From: Chitinophaga sp. HK235 | GTDB taxonomy: Bacteria > Bacteroidota > Bacteroidia > Chitinophagales > Chitinophagaceae | Reading direction: 5' to 3' | Assembly: GCF_018255755.1 (NCBI RefSeq) | Contig: NZ_CP073766.1 | Span: 7,934,501 to 7,998,500, forward strand | DNA: 64,000 nucleotides | Part shown: positions 52,501 to 60,418 of the stretch, piece by piece | How positions within the stretch are numbered: position 1 is the first letter of the stretch | How the letters are laid out: every line of letters begins with the position of its first letter | Position numbers and translations under genes: made by a program | The notes under the pieces: generated by a model | The model's input: only the letters and a program-made list of their open reading frames with translations | The model's database searches: none | What the model was told of the DNA's origin: nothing

Positions 52501-52787
52501 TTGCGCAGGAATATCATTTCTCCGGAAAACCTGGCAGCAGTTATCTCACATTTACCCTCGATATCATGAATATCACCAACCTGCTGAACAAGGAATGGGG
52601 ACGTTCTTATTTTTCTCCTAACACCTTCAACTCCACAGCGAGTGTAGGTCTGACACCTTTTTATCCCGGCCGTCAGAGCAAGGAGAATTACCCGGTATAT
52701 ATGTTTGCCGACCCGGGAAAACCTTATGCGGTCGACTTCTTCAACTCCCGCTATCAGATGCAGCTGGGGATGAGATATTCATTTTAA
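49527..52787 (+). CDS. Oar-like TonB-dependent outer-membrane receptor
   Basis: The 1086-residue receptor has a signal peptide (to about residue 22), a CarboxypepD domain (about 27-115, GRLDGRVVDSKGQPVPGVTV) and an Oar-type plug with MPGASTHTNPVSMDAIEDMQ, APFDVKIGNFTGGSINAVTR and FGRNASLIGKD. A long barrel follows. It has no STN domain, so does not signal to FecR. The best-known homologue, Myxococcus Oar, is needed for secretion of a protease, so import is not the only possible role. It is paired in one operon with a different TonB receptor (39911-43396), which is unusual. Confidence 0.9.
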   Translation: MKKFYILCCLLCALFGIQLKAQETSGRLDGRVVDSKGQPVPGVTVVAIHTPTGTRYGTIAGNDGRYHLAGLRVGGPYSVLASMMGMGTQKKEGLMVRLGEPLQLAMVLEDSKQQLSEVVVKGNKGVPANTYGAGQNISGAQLRNMPTVNRSIQDMTRLVPQASKDNAFGGTNFRYNNVTLDGAINNDAIGFSPSTGGITGTSGMPGASTHTNPVSMDAIEDMQVYLAPFDVKIGNFTGGSINAVTRSGTNTFTGSVYAFGRNASLIGKDKAGTLGRMNSDFYDYQSGIRLGFPIIKDKLFFFTNEEITGRRDPTQLMAGQAETAQILSVKDEQDIRNATADRYGKAFDPGTGGVFNATSQSQKFFNRLDWNINEKHQLSVRNNTILSNAVIMDRDQQDFRFTSMAYKQTNNQTSTVAELKTRFNTKLANSLIVGYTVVNDKRDPQSDPNLPQVQIMGRTPGTTIYLGTDREAAIFNLQQRTWEITDNVTLYKGKHTFLFGTHNELYHINYGFVNSWNGRVDYLSIDDYLHNNPWRVRGSYNYTDNSREYIQSHPQSFNVDMFSVYAQDEIQLTDRLKITPGIRADYTLLPEKPLLSDKTRNALQDGYFGNTYYYTPLNQIRNNYLNQVQLSPRLGFRYDWMGNQRLILRGGVGMFTGRIPLAWLAYAYYNNGDTYGAFDQKADQQAFVTGTDPLKPSGNGIGGFIGQNGAIINNRNSGKTQVDVVDNNFVMPKVLRASLALDYTTKTGYKFTLEGMYTKSLKDVVFRQVNIKDDPRYYGYDEGLQQPVYRGNIDPRFANAYELGNTTKGYRYNISGSVNRRFDNGLNAGVSYTFGESKDVSNGIRNSMESNWQLNQSLQPNNPNLAYSNFDIRHRFVVHVDYRRAWSEKWVSSASLFFSAQSGSPFTYGIVNNSIQGLPQQVSLVYIPQADEAIRYFQDYTDAAGANITAAAQAEAFNRFVDGNAYLRSRRGAFTERNMGRTPWNNQADFHFAQEYHFSGKPGSSYLTFTLDIMNITNLLNKEWGRSYFSPNTFNSTASVGLTPFYPGRQSKENYPVYMFADPGKPYAVDFFNSRYQMQLGMRYSF

Positions 52788-52811
52788 GGTCAACAAGTAA
52801 AAAACAATCTG

Positions 52812-54989
52812 ATGAAACGATTTTTATTTTTTGTGATATATGCGTTGGCGTTATCGACTGTTGCCTGCAGAAAAGAACAGAAGACAGCGATGGTGCAGCT
52901 GTCTGTTACGGACTTTCTGCCCAGCAGTGGTAATCCGGGAACTGTAGTGGCAGTACGGGGTACAGGCTTTAGCGGTAATGTGGCAGACAATAACGTATCT
53001 TTTAACGGCACAGCGGCCCGCGTAATGAGTGCCAATGATACCATGCTGATTGTGCAGGCCCCAGAAAAAGGCAGTACCGGTGCTATTTCCGTTACCATCG
53101 GAGATCGTACGGTAAAAGGTGGTACCTATACTTACCAGGCACTTAGTATCCACCGTATCTCACCCGCCAATGGGCCGGAAGGTACCAACGTTTATATTTC
53201 CGGTGCAGGTTTCACCGGTACAGATGGCCCAGCATCGGTGACGATCAACGGTCATCCTGCTATTGTATCCAACTCAAACGATACTTTGCTGGTAGCCATC
53301 ATACCGGCTAATGCCGGTGGTGGCCCCATTGAAATATCCGTCAACGGGGAACACGCCAAAGGCCCCGTTTTCAACTTCCAGGCCATTTCCGCTATTAAAC
53401 CTGTCAGGGGTGGTGCTGGTACCAAAGTGACCATCACCGGTACAGGTTTCAGCACAGATGTTACCGGCAACCTGGTGGCTTTCAACGGGCAACAGGCCAT
53501 GGTAGAAAGCGCCACAGCTACCACCATGGTAGTAACGGTGCCGGATAATGTAAAAACAGGTCCGGTATCTCTCACCGTCAACGGACAAAAAACTGCTGGT
53601 CCGGTATTCACGCAGGTGCCTCCGCCATCTATCACTACGATCGCACCGCTGAGCGGCCCTGTGGGCAGTGTCATCACCATCACCGGTGAAAACTTCAGTG
53701 AGCTGATGGAGGAAGACACGGTTACTATCAATGGAAAAGCAGTCACTATCTTAGATGCCAGCGCAAGGCAGCTGGTACTGAATGTGCCAGCCGGTACCAC
53801 TACAGGGCCGCTGAAGATAGTCGTGAATGGTCAGCAGGTTAACGGTCCCGCCTATACGGTGCAGGCATTGGGTATTATCAGACTGGTGCCGGACAACGGA
53901 CTGGCAGGCTCCATTATCACCGTTAAAGGTACCGGCTTTGATCCTACACCTGCCAATAACAGGGTAACCTTAAATGGTATGAGCATTACTGTTAGCGCCG
54001 CTACGGATAGTACACTCACGGTAACCATGCCAACAGGAATCTCTACCGGCAACCTGAATGTATCTACCGGCAGTCTCGCTGCTACAGGCCCTGTTTTCCG
54101 CAGAGCAGGTGTCAGCACTTATTATGCCGGACCGGTAGCGAAAGGACAGCCCCATGGCCTGGTAATTGACAGTAAAGGCAACGTCTTCGTTGGTGAGGTC
54201 AACAAGATCAGTAAAATAGCCCCGGATGGTACTGTTACCGATTTTGCAGGTAGTGCTACCAGCGGCAACCAGGATGGCACGGGAACGGCTGCACGCTTCT
54301 TTAATATCTATGGTCTGGTAATGGACGCACAGGACAATATCTACGTGGCAGATGCCTTTAACAACAGCGTTCGTAAAGTGACACCGGATGGTAAGGTAAC
54401 AACGCTCATGTCCGGATTGAATGATTCACCCCGTTATATTACCATAGATCCGGCTGGTAATCTCTACATAGGCACTGAATATAATGGTATTCACATGATC
54501 TCACAGGGAGGCGCACAGATCAAACAGGTATCCAGGGCCACGGTTTCCGCTCCTTTTGTTTATCTGAACGGTTATCTGTATTGGTCGAATGGTGATGCGA
54601 ACGTAGTACAACGCGCCAACGTATCGATGGGTATGTTTTCTGTTGTGGCGGGTGCATTTTTCCAGGATGGTTATGTGGATGGCGGCCTGGGTACAGGAAG
54701 GCTGAGCGGACCAGGTACTATGATCTATGACCTGCATACAGGGCTCATTTATCTGGTAGACGGCTCTAACTACTCCATCAGGGCTGTATCACCAGTAGAT
54801 GGTACTATCAGCACCATTACAGGAGCTGCCGGCAGTTATGAGTCTTACCGTTATGGTAACAAAAACGGTACCCTGCAGGAAGCGCTGATCACACCTTCGC
54901 AGAATTCGGCCATGGCTTTAGACAAAGATGGAAATATCTATGTACTTGAACAAAACCTTGGCCTAATCAGAAAAATCACATTAAAATAG
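52812..54989 (+). CDS. IPT/TIG and NHL-propeller lipoprotein
   Basis: The 725-residue protein has a lipobox-like end (TVAC, Cys about 16) and five IPT/TIG repeats. These begin at about 33 (LPSSGNPGTVVAVRGTGFSG), 115 (ANGPEGTNVYISGAGF), 197 (GGAGTKVTITGTGF), 277 (SGPVGSVITITGENF) and 358 (NGLAGSIITVKGTGF). From about 430 an NHL-type propeller follows (PHGLVIDSKGNVFVGEVNKI, IYGLVMDAQDNIYVADAFNNSVRKV). Such proteins extend binding domains from the outer membrane, often with TonB receptors. It is the last gene of the unit and ends at a terminator. Confidence 0.87.
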   Translation: MKRFLFFVIYALALSTVACRKEQKTAMVQLSVTDFLPSSGNPGTVVAVRGTGFSGNVADNNVSFNGTAARVMSANDTMLIVQAPEKGSTGAISVTIGDRTVKGGTYTYQALSIHRISPANGPEGTNVYISGAGFTGTDGPASVTINGHPAIVSNSNDTLLVAIIPANAGGGPIEISVNGEHAKGPVFNFQAISAIKPVRGGAGTKVTITGTGFSTDVTGNLVAFNGQQAMVESATATTMVVTVPDNVKTGPVSLTVNGQKTAGPVFTQVPPPSITTIAPLSGPVGSVITITGENFSELMEEDTVTINGKAVTILDASARQLVLNVPAGTTTGPLKIVVNGQQVNGPAYTVQALGIIRLVPDNGLAGSIITVKGTGFDPTPANNRVTLNGMSITVSAATDSTLTVTMPTGISTGNLNVSTGSLAATGPVFRRAGVSTYYAGPVAKGQPHGLVIDSKGNVFVGEVNKISKIAPDGTVTDFAGSATSGNQDGTGTAARFFNIYGLVMDAQDNIYVADAFNNSVRKVTPDGKVTTLMSGLNDSPRYITIDPAGNLYIGTEYNGIHMISQGGAQIKQVSRATVSAPFVYLNGYLYWSNGDANVVQRANVSMGMFSVVAGAFFQDGYVDGGLGTGRLSGPGTMIYDLHTGLIYLVDGSNYSIRAVSPVDGTISTITGAAGSYESYRYGNKNGTLQEALITPSQNSAMALDKDGNIYVLEQNLGLIRKITLK

Positions 54990-55017
54990 TCATCTATAAA
55001 CCCAACATCCAACATAG

Positions 55018-55048
55018 CCCAGGACTTCAGTCCTGGGTTATTTTTTGA
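55018..55048 (+). terminator. Terminator of the surface operon, overlapping hsdS end
   Basis: CCCAGGACT (55018-55026) pairs with AGTCCTGGG (55029-55037), then TTATTTTTTG. The T tail is the complement of the hsdS stop and last codons. The stem is the same as at 5918-5937. Confidence 0.88.
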
Positions 55049-56231
55049 TATAATCATTCATCATTATTGGCAGCAGCCAGTCCCGGAGTTTTGCCAATTC
55101 CTCATTTTGCCGGAGATGGTTGACAATCTGCGCCACTAAAGGATCCACTATCGCATTAAATCTTCGTATATCCCTCAGCGGTGGCATCGTTATTTGCAGT
55201 GCCCTGATTTTATCCTGGGATAGATTTTCTCTTGCGGAGCCGGAACGGAGCCCGGTGAGATACGGATACATAGCTTCCAGGGCAAATTTCAGATAGTAGG
55301 TATACCGCGGGTCCTGAGGCAGAATAGCACAAACGGCCTGATTAGTACAGGCCGGAATCCGCAACAGGCTTGTTTTACCGGCGGTAGTGCCATACATGGC
55401 CACCAGCAACGTATTCTCCGGAAACATACGGGCGCTCGAATTGTCAAGACCTGCTTCCGTGATGTAGTTGGTAGTGGTGGCGATATAAGGATGATTGAGT
55501 TCCCCGCTGTTGATCCAGGGAATATCCCCGTTTTCATAATATGTTTTTTGAGAAGATCGTGGAGTGCCTCCTGACCCGGTATGAGCAATAGCGCCCAGCT
55601 GCTGTACATGCCAGTCTTCGGGTAGTAAGGAGTCGGGAAAAATATATTGACCGAACCAATAATGGTAACAGATTTTTGCAAGAGCTTCCAGTTCGGTATT
55701 GATCCTGATGTTTAATTCTATTTTATCATCCAGTGCAGATAATACAGACACAATTTGTTCCTGTTGGGCCATAGTGGGTATGGTCACAGAGAGATTGCCC
55801 AGTGTATCCTGGTTGACATTGGAGATGTTGGTTTGCAGCGCGCTGTCAGCAAGCAGTTTCCGGTACTGCGGACTTCTCAGCAGATACAACAGGTAATGTG
55901 GATGACATTTTTGAGCATGAGGCCTGAAGCGGATAATAAAACCACTAAACAAAGTATCTGCCGCTGGCTGATGCACCATGGCCACCATACCAGCGCCGGT
56001 TTTGGTAAGTGATGACCGGGTGAACAATAAATCACCCTGTTCTACCAGGTAGTTGGGGTAATGTGATGGAAGTGCTTGTGGCATCAGCTCATCCAGCATG
56101 GTAGTGGAAACATACCGGCCTTTGAACAGGTCTTTCACCGTAATGATTTTCAGACCAGGCCCATAACTCTCTTTACCGAAACTGATGCCATTTCTGAAAG
56201 TGCCTAGTGTACACAGTTTTACCTTATTCAT
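55038..56231 (-). CDS. hsdS: Type I restriction-modification specificity subunit HsdS
   Basis: The 397-residue protein has two target-recognition domains (first about 1-150; second about 205-360, DWHVQQLGAIAHTGSGGTP) joined by conserved helices (LPSHYPNYLVEQGDLLFTRSS; QEQIVSVLSALDDKIELNIRINTELEALAK). This is the normal HsdS plan, so it should recognise a bipartite site. The ATG at 56231 is preferred over a longer frame, because it begins at the first domain and gives an 8-bp overlap with hsdM. Confidence 0.9.
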   Translation of the reverse strand: MNKVKLCTLGTFRNGISFGKESYGPGLKIITVKDLFKGRYVSTTMLDELMPQALPSHYPNYLVEQGDLLFTRSSLTKTGAGMVAMVHQPAADTLFSGFIIRFRPHAQKCHPHYLLYLLRSPQYRKLLADSALQTNISNVNQDTLGNLSVTIPTMAQQEQIVSVLSALDDKIELNIRINTELEALAKICYHYWFGQYIFPDSLLPEDWHVQQLGAIAHTGSGGTPRSSQKTYYENGDIPWINSGELNHPYIATTTNYITEAGLDNSSARMFPENTLLVAMYGTTAGKTSLLRIPACTNQAVCAILPQDPRYTYYLKFALEAMYPYLTGLRSGSARENLSQDKIRALQITMPPLRDIRRFNAIVDPLVAQIVNHLRQNEELAKLRDWLLPIMMNDYIKK

Positions 56232-57837
56232 GTTTGAGTGCTTCCAGCTGTTGATGGATTTGTTTCTCCAGGCAGGAGGCTGTGGCAAACAACTCTTCCA
56301 GCGTTTGGGCATGTTGTTGCAGTGTAGTATGGAAAAGTTCCGGTGTCATCTGCTGTTGATCTGTCTTCATCTCAAAATACTGGCCTGGGTTGAGGGAATA
56401 GTTACTGGTTTCAATATCATCATAAGACACCACTACAGATAAGCCTTCCACCGGCAGTCGTTGATTAAATGCGCTGATGATCTCTGCCTCCTCTTTGGCT
56501 GATAGTACAGTACGCAGGTTTTTTCCTTCGCGGATGATGTTACCTGATTTGGAAGCATCCATCAGTACAATATTCTTCTGATGATGGTTCTTCTCCACAA
56601 AAAGAACAGAAACATGTGTGCCGGTAGTGGCAAACAGATTGCCCGGCATTGATAATACGCCCCGCAGCAGCTTTTCTTTTATCAGCCGTTCCCGGATTTT
56701 TTTCTCCAGACCGCTTTGGCTGGAAGTAAAACCGGTAGGCACAACAATAGCAGCTTTCCCTTGTGGAGCAAGGGAGTGCAGGATATGTTGGATAAATAGC
56801 AGGTAGATGGCCATTTTGTCTTTGCTCTTGCCGGGAATTTTGGGAATACCGGCGAAGAAGCGTTCCTTGTTTTCGGATGTATCCAGCTCCTGCCGGTAAT
56901 CGCTGAAGTCGAGTTTAAATGGAGGATTGGATACAATGAAGTCAAATTTTTTTTCGTGATGATACGGCTGCGTGATGGTATTACCCTGAATGATATGATG
57001 GATAAAGGGTGTGAGGTTGTTGAGGATCAGATTGAGCCTTAGCAGATTCGACGATTTCTGGGAAATATCCTGAGAGTAGAGGGTACAGCGGTCAGCTCCG
57101 ATGGTATGGGACAGGCTTAGCAACAGGGAGCCGGAACCGGCGGCGGGATCATAGCAGCAGGCATGTGATACCGGCTCAGGAACCAGGATAGCCGCGATCA
57201 CCCTGGACACGGCAGCCGGGGTGTAATACTCCGCATATTTACCGCCACTGTCGATATTATAATCTTTGATGAGATATTCAAAAATGGTGGCAAAAAAATC
57301 AAATGGCTGTGAAAAAAAATCACCGAATTGATAAGGAGCTATTTTGTTGATGGCAGCTTTGCAGAACTGATCTCTCAGTGCGCTGTCGGTGATGTACCGG
57401 CTCAGTGCATCAAAGAGAGGTATCTGGCTGCCGGTGAATGTTTTAACTGCAAAGGTCTGGCTGTTGAGATGGTTGATCTCCTGCAAGGTATCATCCAGTA
57501 GCTGCGCAAAGCCGCTTTCCTGTTGCCTTTCATGGAGTGTTGCAATAAAGTGGCGGGGATACAGGATGGCAGTATGTTTACCGGTTTGCGAAAGCAGGGA
57601 AGCATACCCGGTTTCGGACAGGGCGCCAAGTGCCCGTTCACAGCTTGTTTCCTCGGAGATGGCCGGTAACACCTTGCGGGCTTCCGACAGAAATTTATCA
57701 TTGATGAACTTGTACAGGAACAGCTGTGAAATGATTTTAAATTCATTTCCATCATTGCCCAGACCATGATGGGCGCAGAGGCTTTTCAGTTCATCGATCA
57801 GTTGTATTGCCTTTGGGGCAAAATCGTGGGCTGTCAT
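56224..57837 (-). CDS. hsdM: Type I DNA methyltransferase subunit HsdM
   Basis: The 537-residue N6-adenine methyltransferase has an N-terminal helical domain (about 1-150), the SAM-binding motif DPAAGSGSLLLSLS near 230 and the catalytic NPPF motif in FDFIVSNPPFKLDF near 300. A C-terminal helix pairs with HsdS. It overlaps hsdS by 8 bp. No hsdR gene is seen within the window on either side: upstream lie cupin and DoxX genes. Either hsdR lies elsewhere, or this is a methylation-only pair. Confidence 0.93.
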   Translation of the reverse strand: MTAHDFAPKAIQLIDELKSLCAHHGLGNDGNEFKIISQLFLYKFINDKFLSEARKVLPAISEETSCERALGALSETGYASLLSQTGKHTAILYPRHFIATLHERQQESGFAQLLDDTLQEINHLNSQTFAVKTFTGSQIPLFDALSRYITDSALRDQFCKAAINKIAPYQFGDFFSQPFDFFATIFEYLIKDYNIDSGGKYAEYYTPAAVSRVIAAILVPEPVSHACCYDPAAGSGSLLLSLSHTIGADRCTLYSQDISQKSSNLLRLNLILNNLTPFIHHIIQGNTITQPYHHEKKFDFIVSNPPFKLDFSDYRQELDTSENKERFFAGIPKIPGKSKDKMAIYLLFIQHILHSLAPQGKAAIVVPTGFTSSQSGLEKKIRERLIKEKLLRGVLSMPGNLFATTGTHVSVLFVEKNHHQKNIVLMDASKSGNIIREGKNLRTVLSAKEEAEIISAFNQRLPVEGLSVVVSYDDIETSNYSLNPGQYFEMKTDQQQMTPELFHTTLQQHAQTLEELFATASCLEKQIHQQLEALKHE

Positions 57838-57983
57838 ATATACATTTCATTTGCCTTTATTGATAATGCAGCGGGGTGGGGGATTTTCTCTTTACCGAAT
57901 ATAGGGAAGAAAAAGAGAAAACAGAAATCTGTTAAAGGCAACGGTCTGAGCGTATAGCCCAGACCGTTAAGAAATGGTTATTT

Positions 57984-58337
57984 TCAGAGAATTTCTACCT
58001 CTTCAGGCACTACGAATAACAGGGTGCAGCCGGTATGGCTGGTAACGGAATGTTTGAATCCCGGTGGCGTATACAGATAATCACCGGCATGCAGGGTGGT
58101 TTGTTCCACGATGGCCTCACCCTGCAGCACAAAAATCTCTTCTCCTGCAGGATGGTTGTGATATGGATAGTGGGCTCCCGGCTCAAACTGCAGCAGTATG
58201 GTTTTGGAACGACCGGCGGCTTCATCATAACGGAGCGATTTAACAAAAATGCCTTTGTAATGAATACCTTTCTCGATGAGTGGTTGCCATTCGGTGTGGT
58301 TGCTTTTGGTAATGTAGTGTTGGATATCTGTGTTCAT
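57984..58337 (-). CDS. Cupin-domain protein
   Basis: The 117-residue single-cupin protein starts MNTDIQHYITKSNHTEW, with motif 1 PGAHYPYHNHPAGEEIFVLQG (His and Glu ligands) and a second half GDYLYTPPGFKHSV with its His. It probably binds a metal. ChrR-type anti-sigma cupins and small dioxygenases are related, but no partner is adjacent. An earlier in-frame ATG at 58379 runs into the DoxX gene and is less likely. Confidence 0.85.
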   Translation of the reverse strand: MNTDIQHYITKSNHTEWQPLIEKGIHYKGIFVKSLRYDEAAGRSKTILLQFEPGAHYPYHNHPAGEEIFVLQGEAIVEQTTLHAGDYLYTPPGFKHSVTSHTGCTLLFVVPEEVEIL

Positions 58338-58351
58338 GATTTGGAAGTTTA

Positions 58352-58768
58352 TTATTTTAAATACTGGTCTAGGCTCCACCGGTGCGCAGGCAAGGTGGAC
58401 AGGAGGAAGGCGCCTGCACTGAAGGCAAACACGGAATAGTCCAGTGGTTCTTTAATACCGGAAGAATAAGTCATGGCTGCGGCAAACAGCAGGGTAAGTA
58501 TCATGGCGGCAAAGGCGGCTGTGATCGTCTGGTACCCCAGCAGTAATAAGAGCCCCAGCAGGGTTTCCAGGATAGTACTGGTTACCGCTATTGCGGGGAT
58601 TAGGCTTTTTGGGGCAAATGTATTGACCTGTGCGGTGTACTGCAGAAAGTTACTCCAGCCGGAAGAATATTTCCCCCATAAGCTTAATCTGCTGGCTACT
58701 GCTGATAAAAAGCCTGCGCCCAGTGCCAGCCGTAGTAAGAGCGCTGCTAAGTCTTGATAGGATCTCAT
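58352..58768 (-). CDS. DoxX-family membrane protein
   Basis: The 138-residue integral membrane protein has four hydrophobic segments (RLALGAGFLSAV, ILETLLGLLLLLGYQ, AAFAAMILTLLFAAAMT, SVFAFSAGAFLLS), the DoxX/DoxD layout. Some members pair with oxidoreductases in thiosulfate or quinone redox chemistry. It is upstream of the cupin gene by 14 bp in one unit. The AraC regulator gene upstream on the same strand may control both. Confidence 0.85.
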   Translation of the reverse strand: MRSYQDLAALLLRLALGAGFLSAVASRLSLWGKYSSGWSNFLQYTAQVNTFAPKSLIPAIAVTSTILETLLGLLLLLGYQTITAAFAAMILTLLFAAAMTYSSGIKEPLDYSVFAFSAGAFLLSTLPAHRWSLDQYLK

Positions 58769-58851
58769 GTGCCGATTGTTTTATAACAGCACAAAGATGA
58801 CATTTCCGGGTGGGGCAAAAAATAGAGAATCCTGCAAAAAGCATGTAATAT

Positions 58852-59637
58852 TTACAGGGAGTACTGTTCTTTAAATTGTTTGGGAGAGAGCTGCGCTTGT
58901 TTTTTGAAGAATTTGGAGAAATAGAAAGGATCGTTGAATCCCAGTTTGAAGGCAATTTCTTTTACGGAGAGGTCTCCGTAGGTCAGCAGCCTTTTGGCTT
59001 CGGAGGTGACCAGCCCGTAGATGACGTTCTGCGCTGTTTTACCGGCATGTAACCTGGACTGCTCATTGAGTTTGGCTTCTGTTGTGCCCAGCAATGAGGC
59101 GAATTGTTTCAGGGTATAGTTTTGTTCAAAGTTGTCACGCACTGCTTCCAGGAACCGGAGGAACAAGGCTTCCGGTTTCCATATTTCATCACCCCGCTGC
59201 ACCTTGGCCCTGTTGATGGCTACCAGTATCAGCGTTATCCGGCTATGTATGGAGATCAGGTGCTGATAAGGCTGTTGCTGTAACTCTTCCATAATAAGCC
59301 CCAGCTGCGTTTCTATGATCGTTTTGTCTACCGGTATCACTTCATTCATGGCAAAGTGACAAAAAAGGCCGTTGTGGAAAATCAGCTCTATGTCCCTGTC
59401 ATCCTTACAAAAGAAATCGAGGGTAAACTCCAGTATAAACCCTTTTGCTTTGGGTGTTTTTCGGATATGATGTATCTGGCCGGAAGTAATGGTGATCACA
59501 TCGCCTGGCCGGAGGGTAAAGGCAGTATGGTCCACAGATACGTCGATTTTGCCGGAAGAACAGTATACCAGCACGTATTTCATGATGCGCCTCGGTTGAT
59601 CGGGGAGTGGCTGGTCCAGGTCTTTTATGTCAATCAT
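58852..59637 (-). CDS. AraC-family regulator
   Basis: The 261-residue protein has an N-terminal cupin-like sensor (about 15-110, VSVDHTAFTLRPGDVITITSGQIHHI) and a C-terminal AraC HTH pair (about 165-260, NYTLKQFASLLGTTEAKLNEQSRLHAG, LSVKEIAFKLGFNDPFYFSKFFKKQAQLSPKQFKEQY). It is on the same strand as the cupin-DoxX genes and the SDR and flavin oxidoreductase genes upstream. It is probably a local regulator for one of them. Confidence 0.92.
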   Translation of the reverse strand: MIDIKDLDQPLPDQPRRIMKYVLVYCSSGKIDVSVDHTAFTLRPGDVITITSGQIHHIRKTPKAKGFILEFTLDFFCKDDRDIELIFHNGLFCHFAMNEVIPVDKTIIETQLGLIMEELQQQPYQHLISIHSRITLILVAINRAKVQRGDEIWKPEALFLRFLEAVRDNFEQNYTLKQFASLLGTTEAKLNEQSRLHAGKTAQNVIYGLVTSEAKRLLTYGDLSVKEIAFKLGFNDPFYFSKFFKKQAQLSPKQFKEQYSL

Positions 59638-59805
59638 GGATATGTTTTAATTGTTGTTCTTAAAAGTGCCAGGAATAGGCCAAAGTACCCTGGCTGCCTG
59701 CCTGGCGAAAGTACTTTTTTTCCACCACTTCAGCGATACGAAAAAGCAGCCTGCAGGCACGGTATGCCCACAGACTGTTAAAGTCCTCAGAAGACACAGG
59801 CTTGC

Positions 59806-60399
59806 TTATGGTTTTATGATCTGTCCTGTATTGGCCCCGAATACACTTTTGCGGAAACCATATTCCAGCTGTCGCATTGTTACCGGTATCTCACCCGGAA
59901 AGAAGGAAAAATACTGAGGTGAATTTTCAATCACAGAGGGACTGACGGCATTAATACGGATTCCGTTGTCCAGTTCAATGGCGGCAGCCCGTACAAAGGC
60001 TTCCACGGCACCGTTTGCGGCAGAGGCGTTGGCGAAGTTTAATTGTGGATCGCTGGTCAAAGCTCCTGAAATCAAGGTAAAGGAGCCCTTAGGTTTGATA
60101 TAGTACTGACCGATAAGGACCAGGTTGATCTGTCCCATCAGTTTCCCATCGATACCTTTTCTGAATTCAGCATCCTTCATGTTTTTCCAGGGGCCAACAT
60201 AGGTGGGGCCGGCCGTACAGATCAATGCGTCAAAAGGACCTGCCTTCTTGTACATGTTTTCGATGGAAGCGGTGGAAGTGATGTCTGTGGGAATATCGCC
60301 ACCGGTGGTATTGACTTTTATTATTTCATGATCTTTTTCAAATGCACTGATCAGGTGTTTTCCCATGGTACCGGATGCACCAACGATAATTATTTTCAT
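59806..60399 (-). CDS. Short-chain dehydrogenase/reductase
   Basis: The 197-residue classical SDR-fold protein has NAD(P) loop IIVGASGTMGKHL at residues 3-15, an ICTAGP strand motif and GALTSDPQLNFANASAANGAVEAF. The usual catalytic Tyr of YxxxK is replaced: the region reads NASAANGA. It may be a member of the atypical SDR group with altered activity. The flavin oxidoreductase gene lies 19 bp upstream in the same direction. Confidence 0.88.
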   Translation of the reverse strand: MKIIIVGASGTMGKHLISAFEKDHEIIKVNTTGGDIPTDITSTASIENMYKKAGPFDALICTAGPTYVGPWKNMKDAEFRKGIDGKLMGQINLVLIGQYYIKPKGSFTLISGALTSDPQLNFANASAANGAVEAFVRAAAIELDNGIRINAVSPSVIENSPQYFSFFPGEIPVTMRQLEYGFRKSVFGANTGQIIKP

Positions 60400-60418
60400 T
60401 TTATTTTTTTTGATGATG

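Noticed and set aside
38067..54989. SusCD polysaccharide utilisation locus
   Set aside because: No SusD-like lipoprotein and no glycoside hydrolase, lyase or sulfatase lie in the operon.
56232..56312. N-terminal extension of HsdS
   Set aside because: The extra 27 residues lie inside hsdM coding sequence in another frame and have no HsdS likeness.
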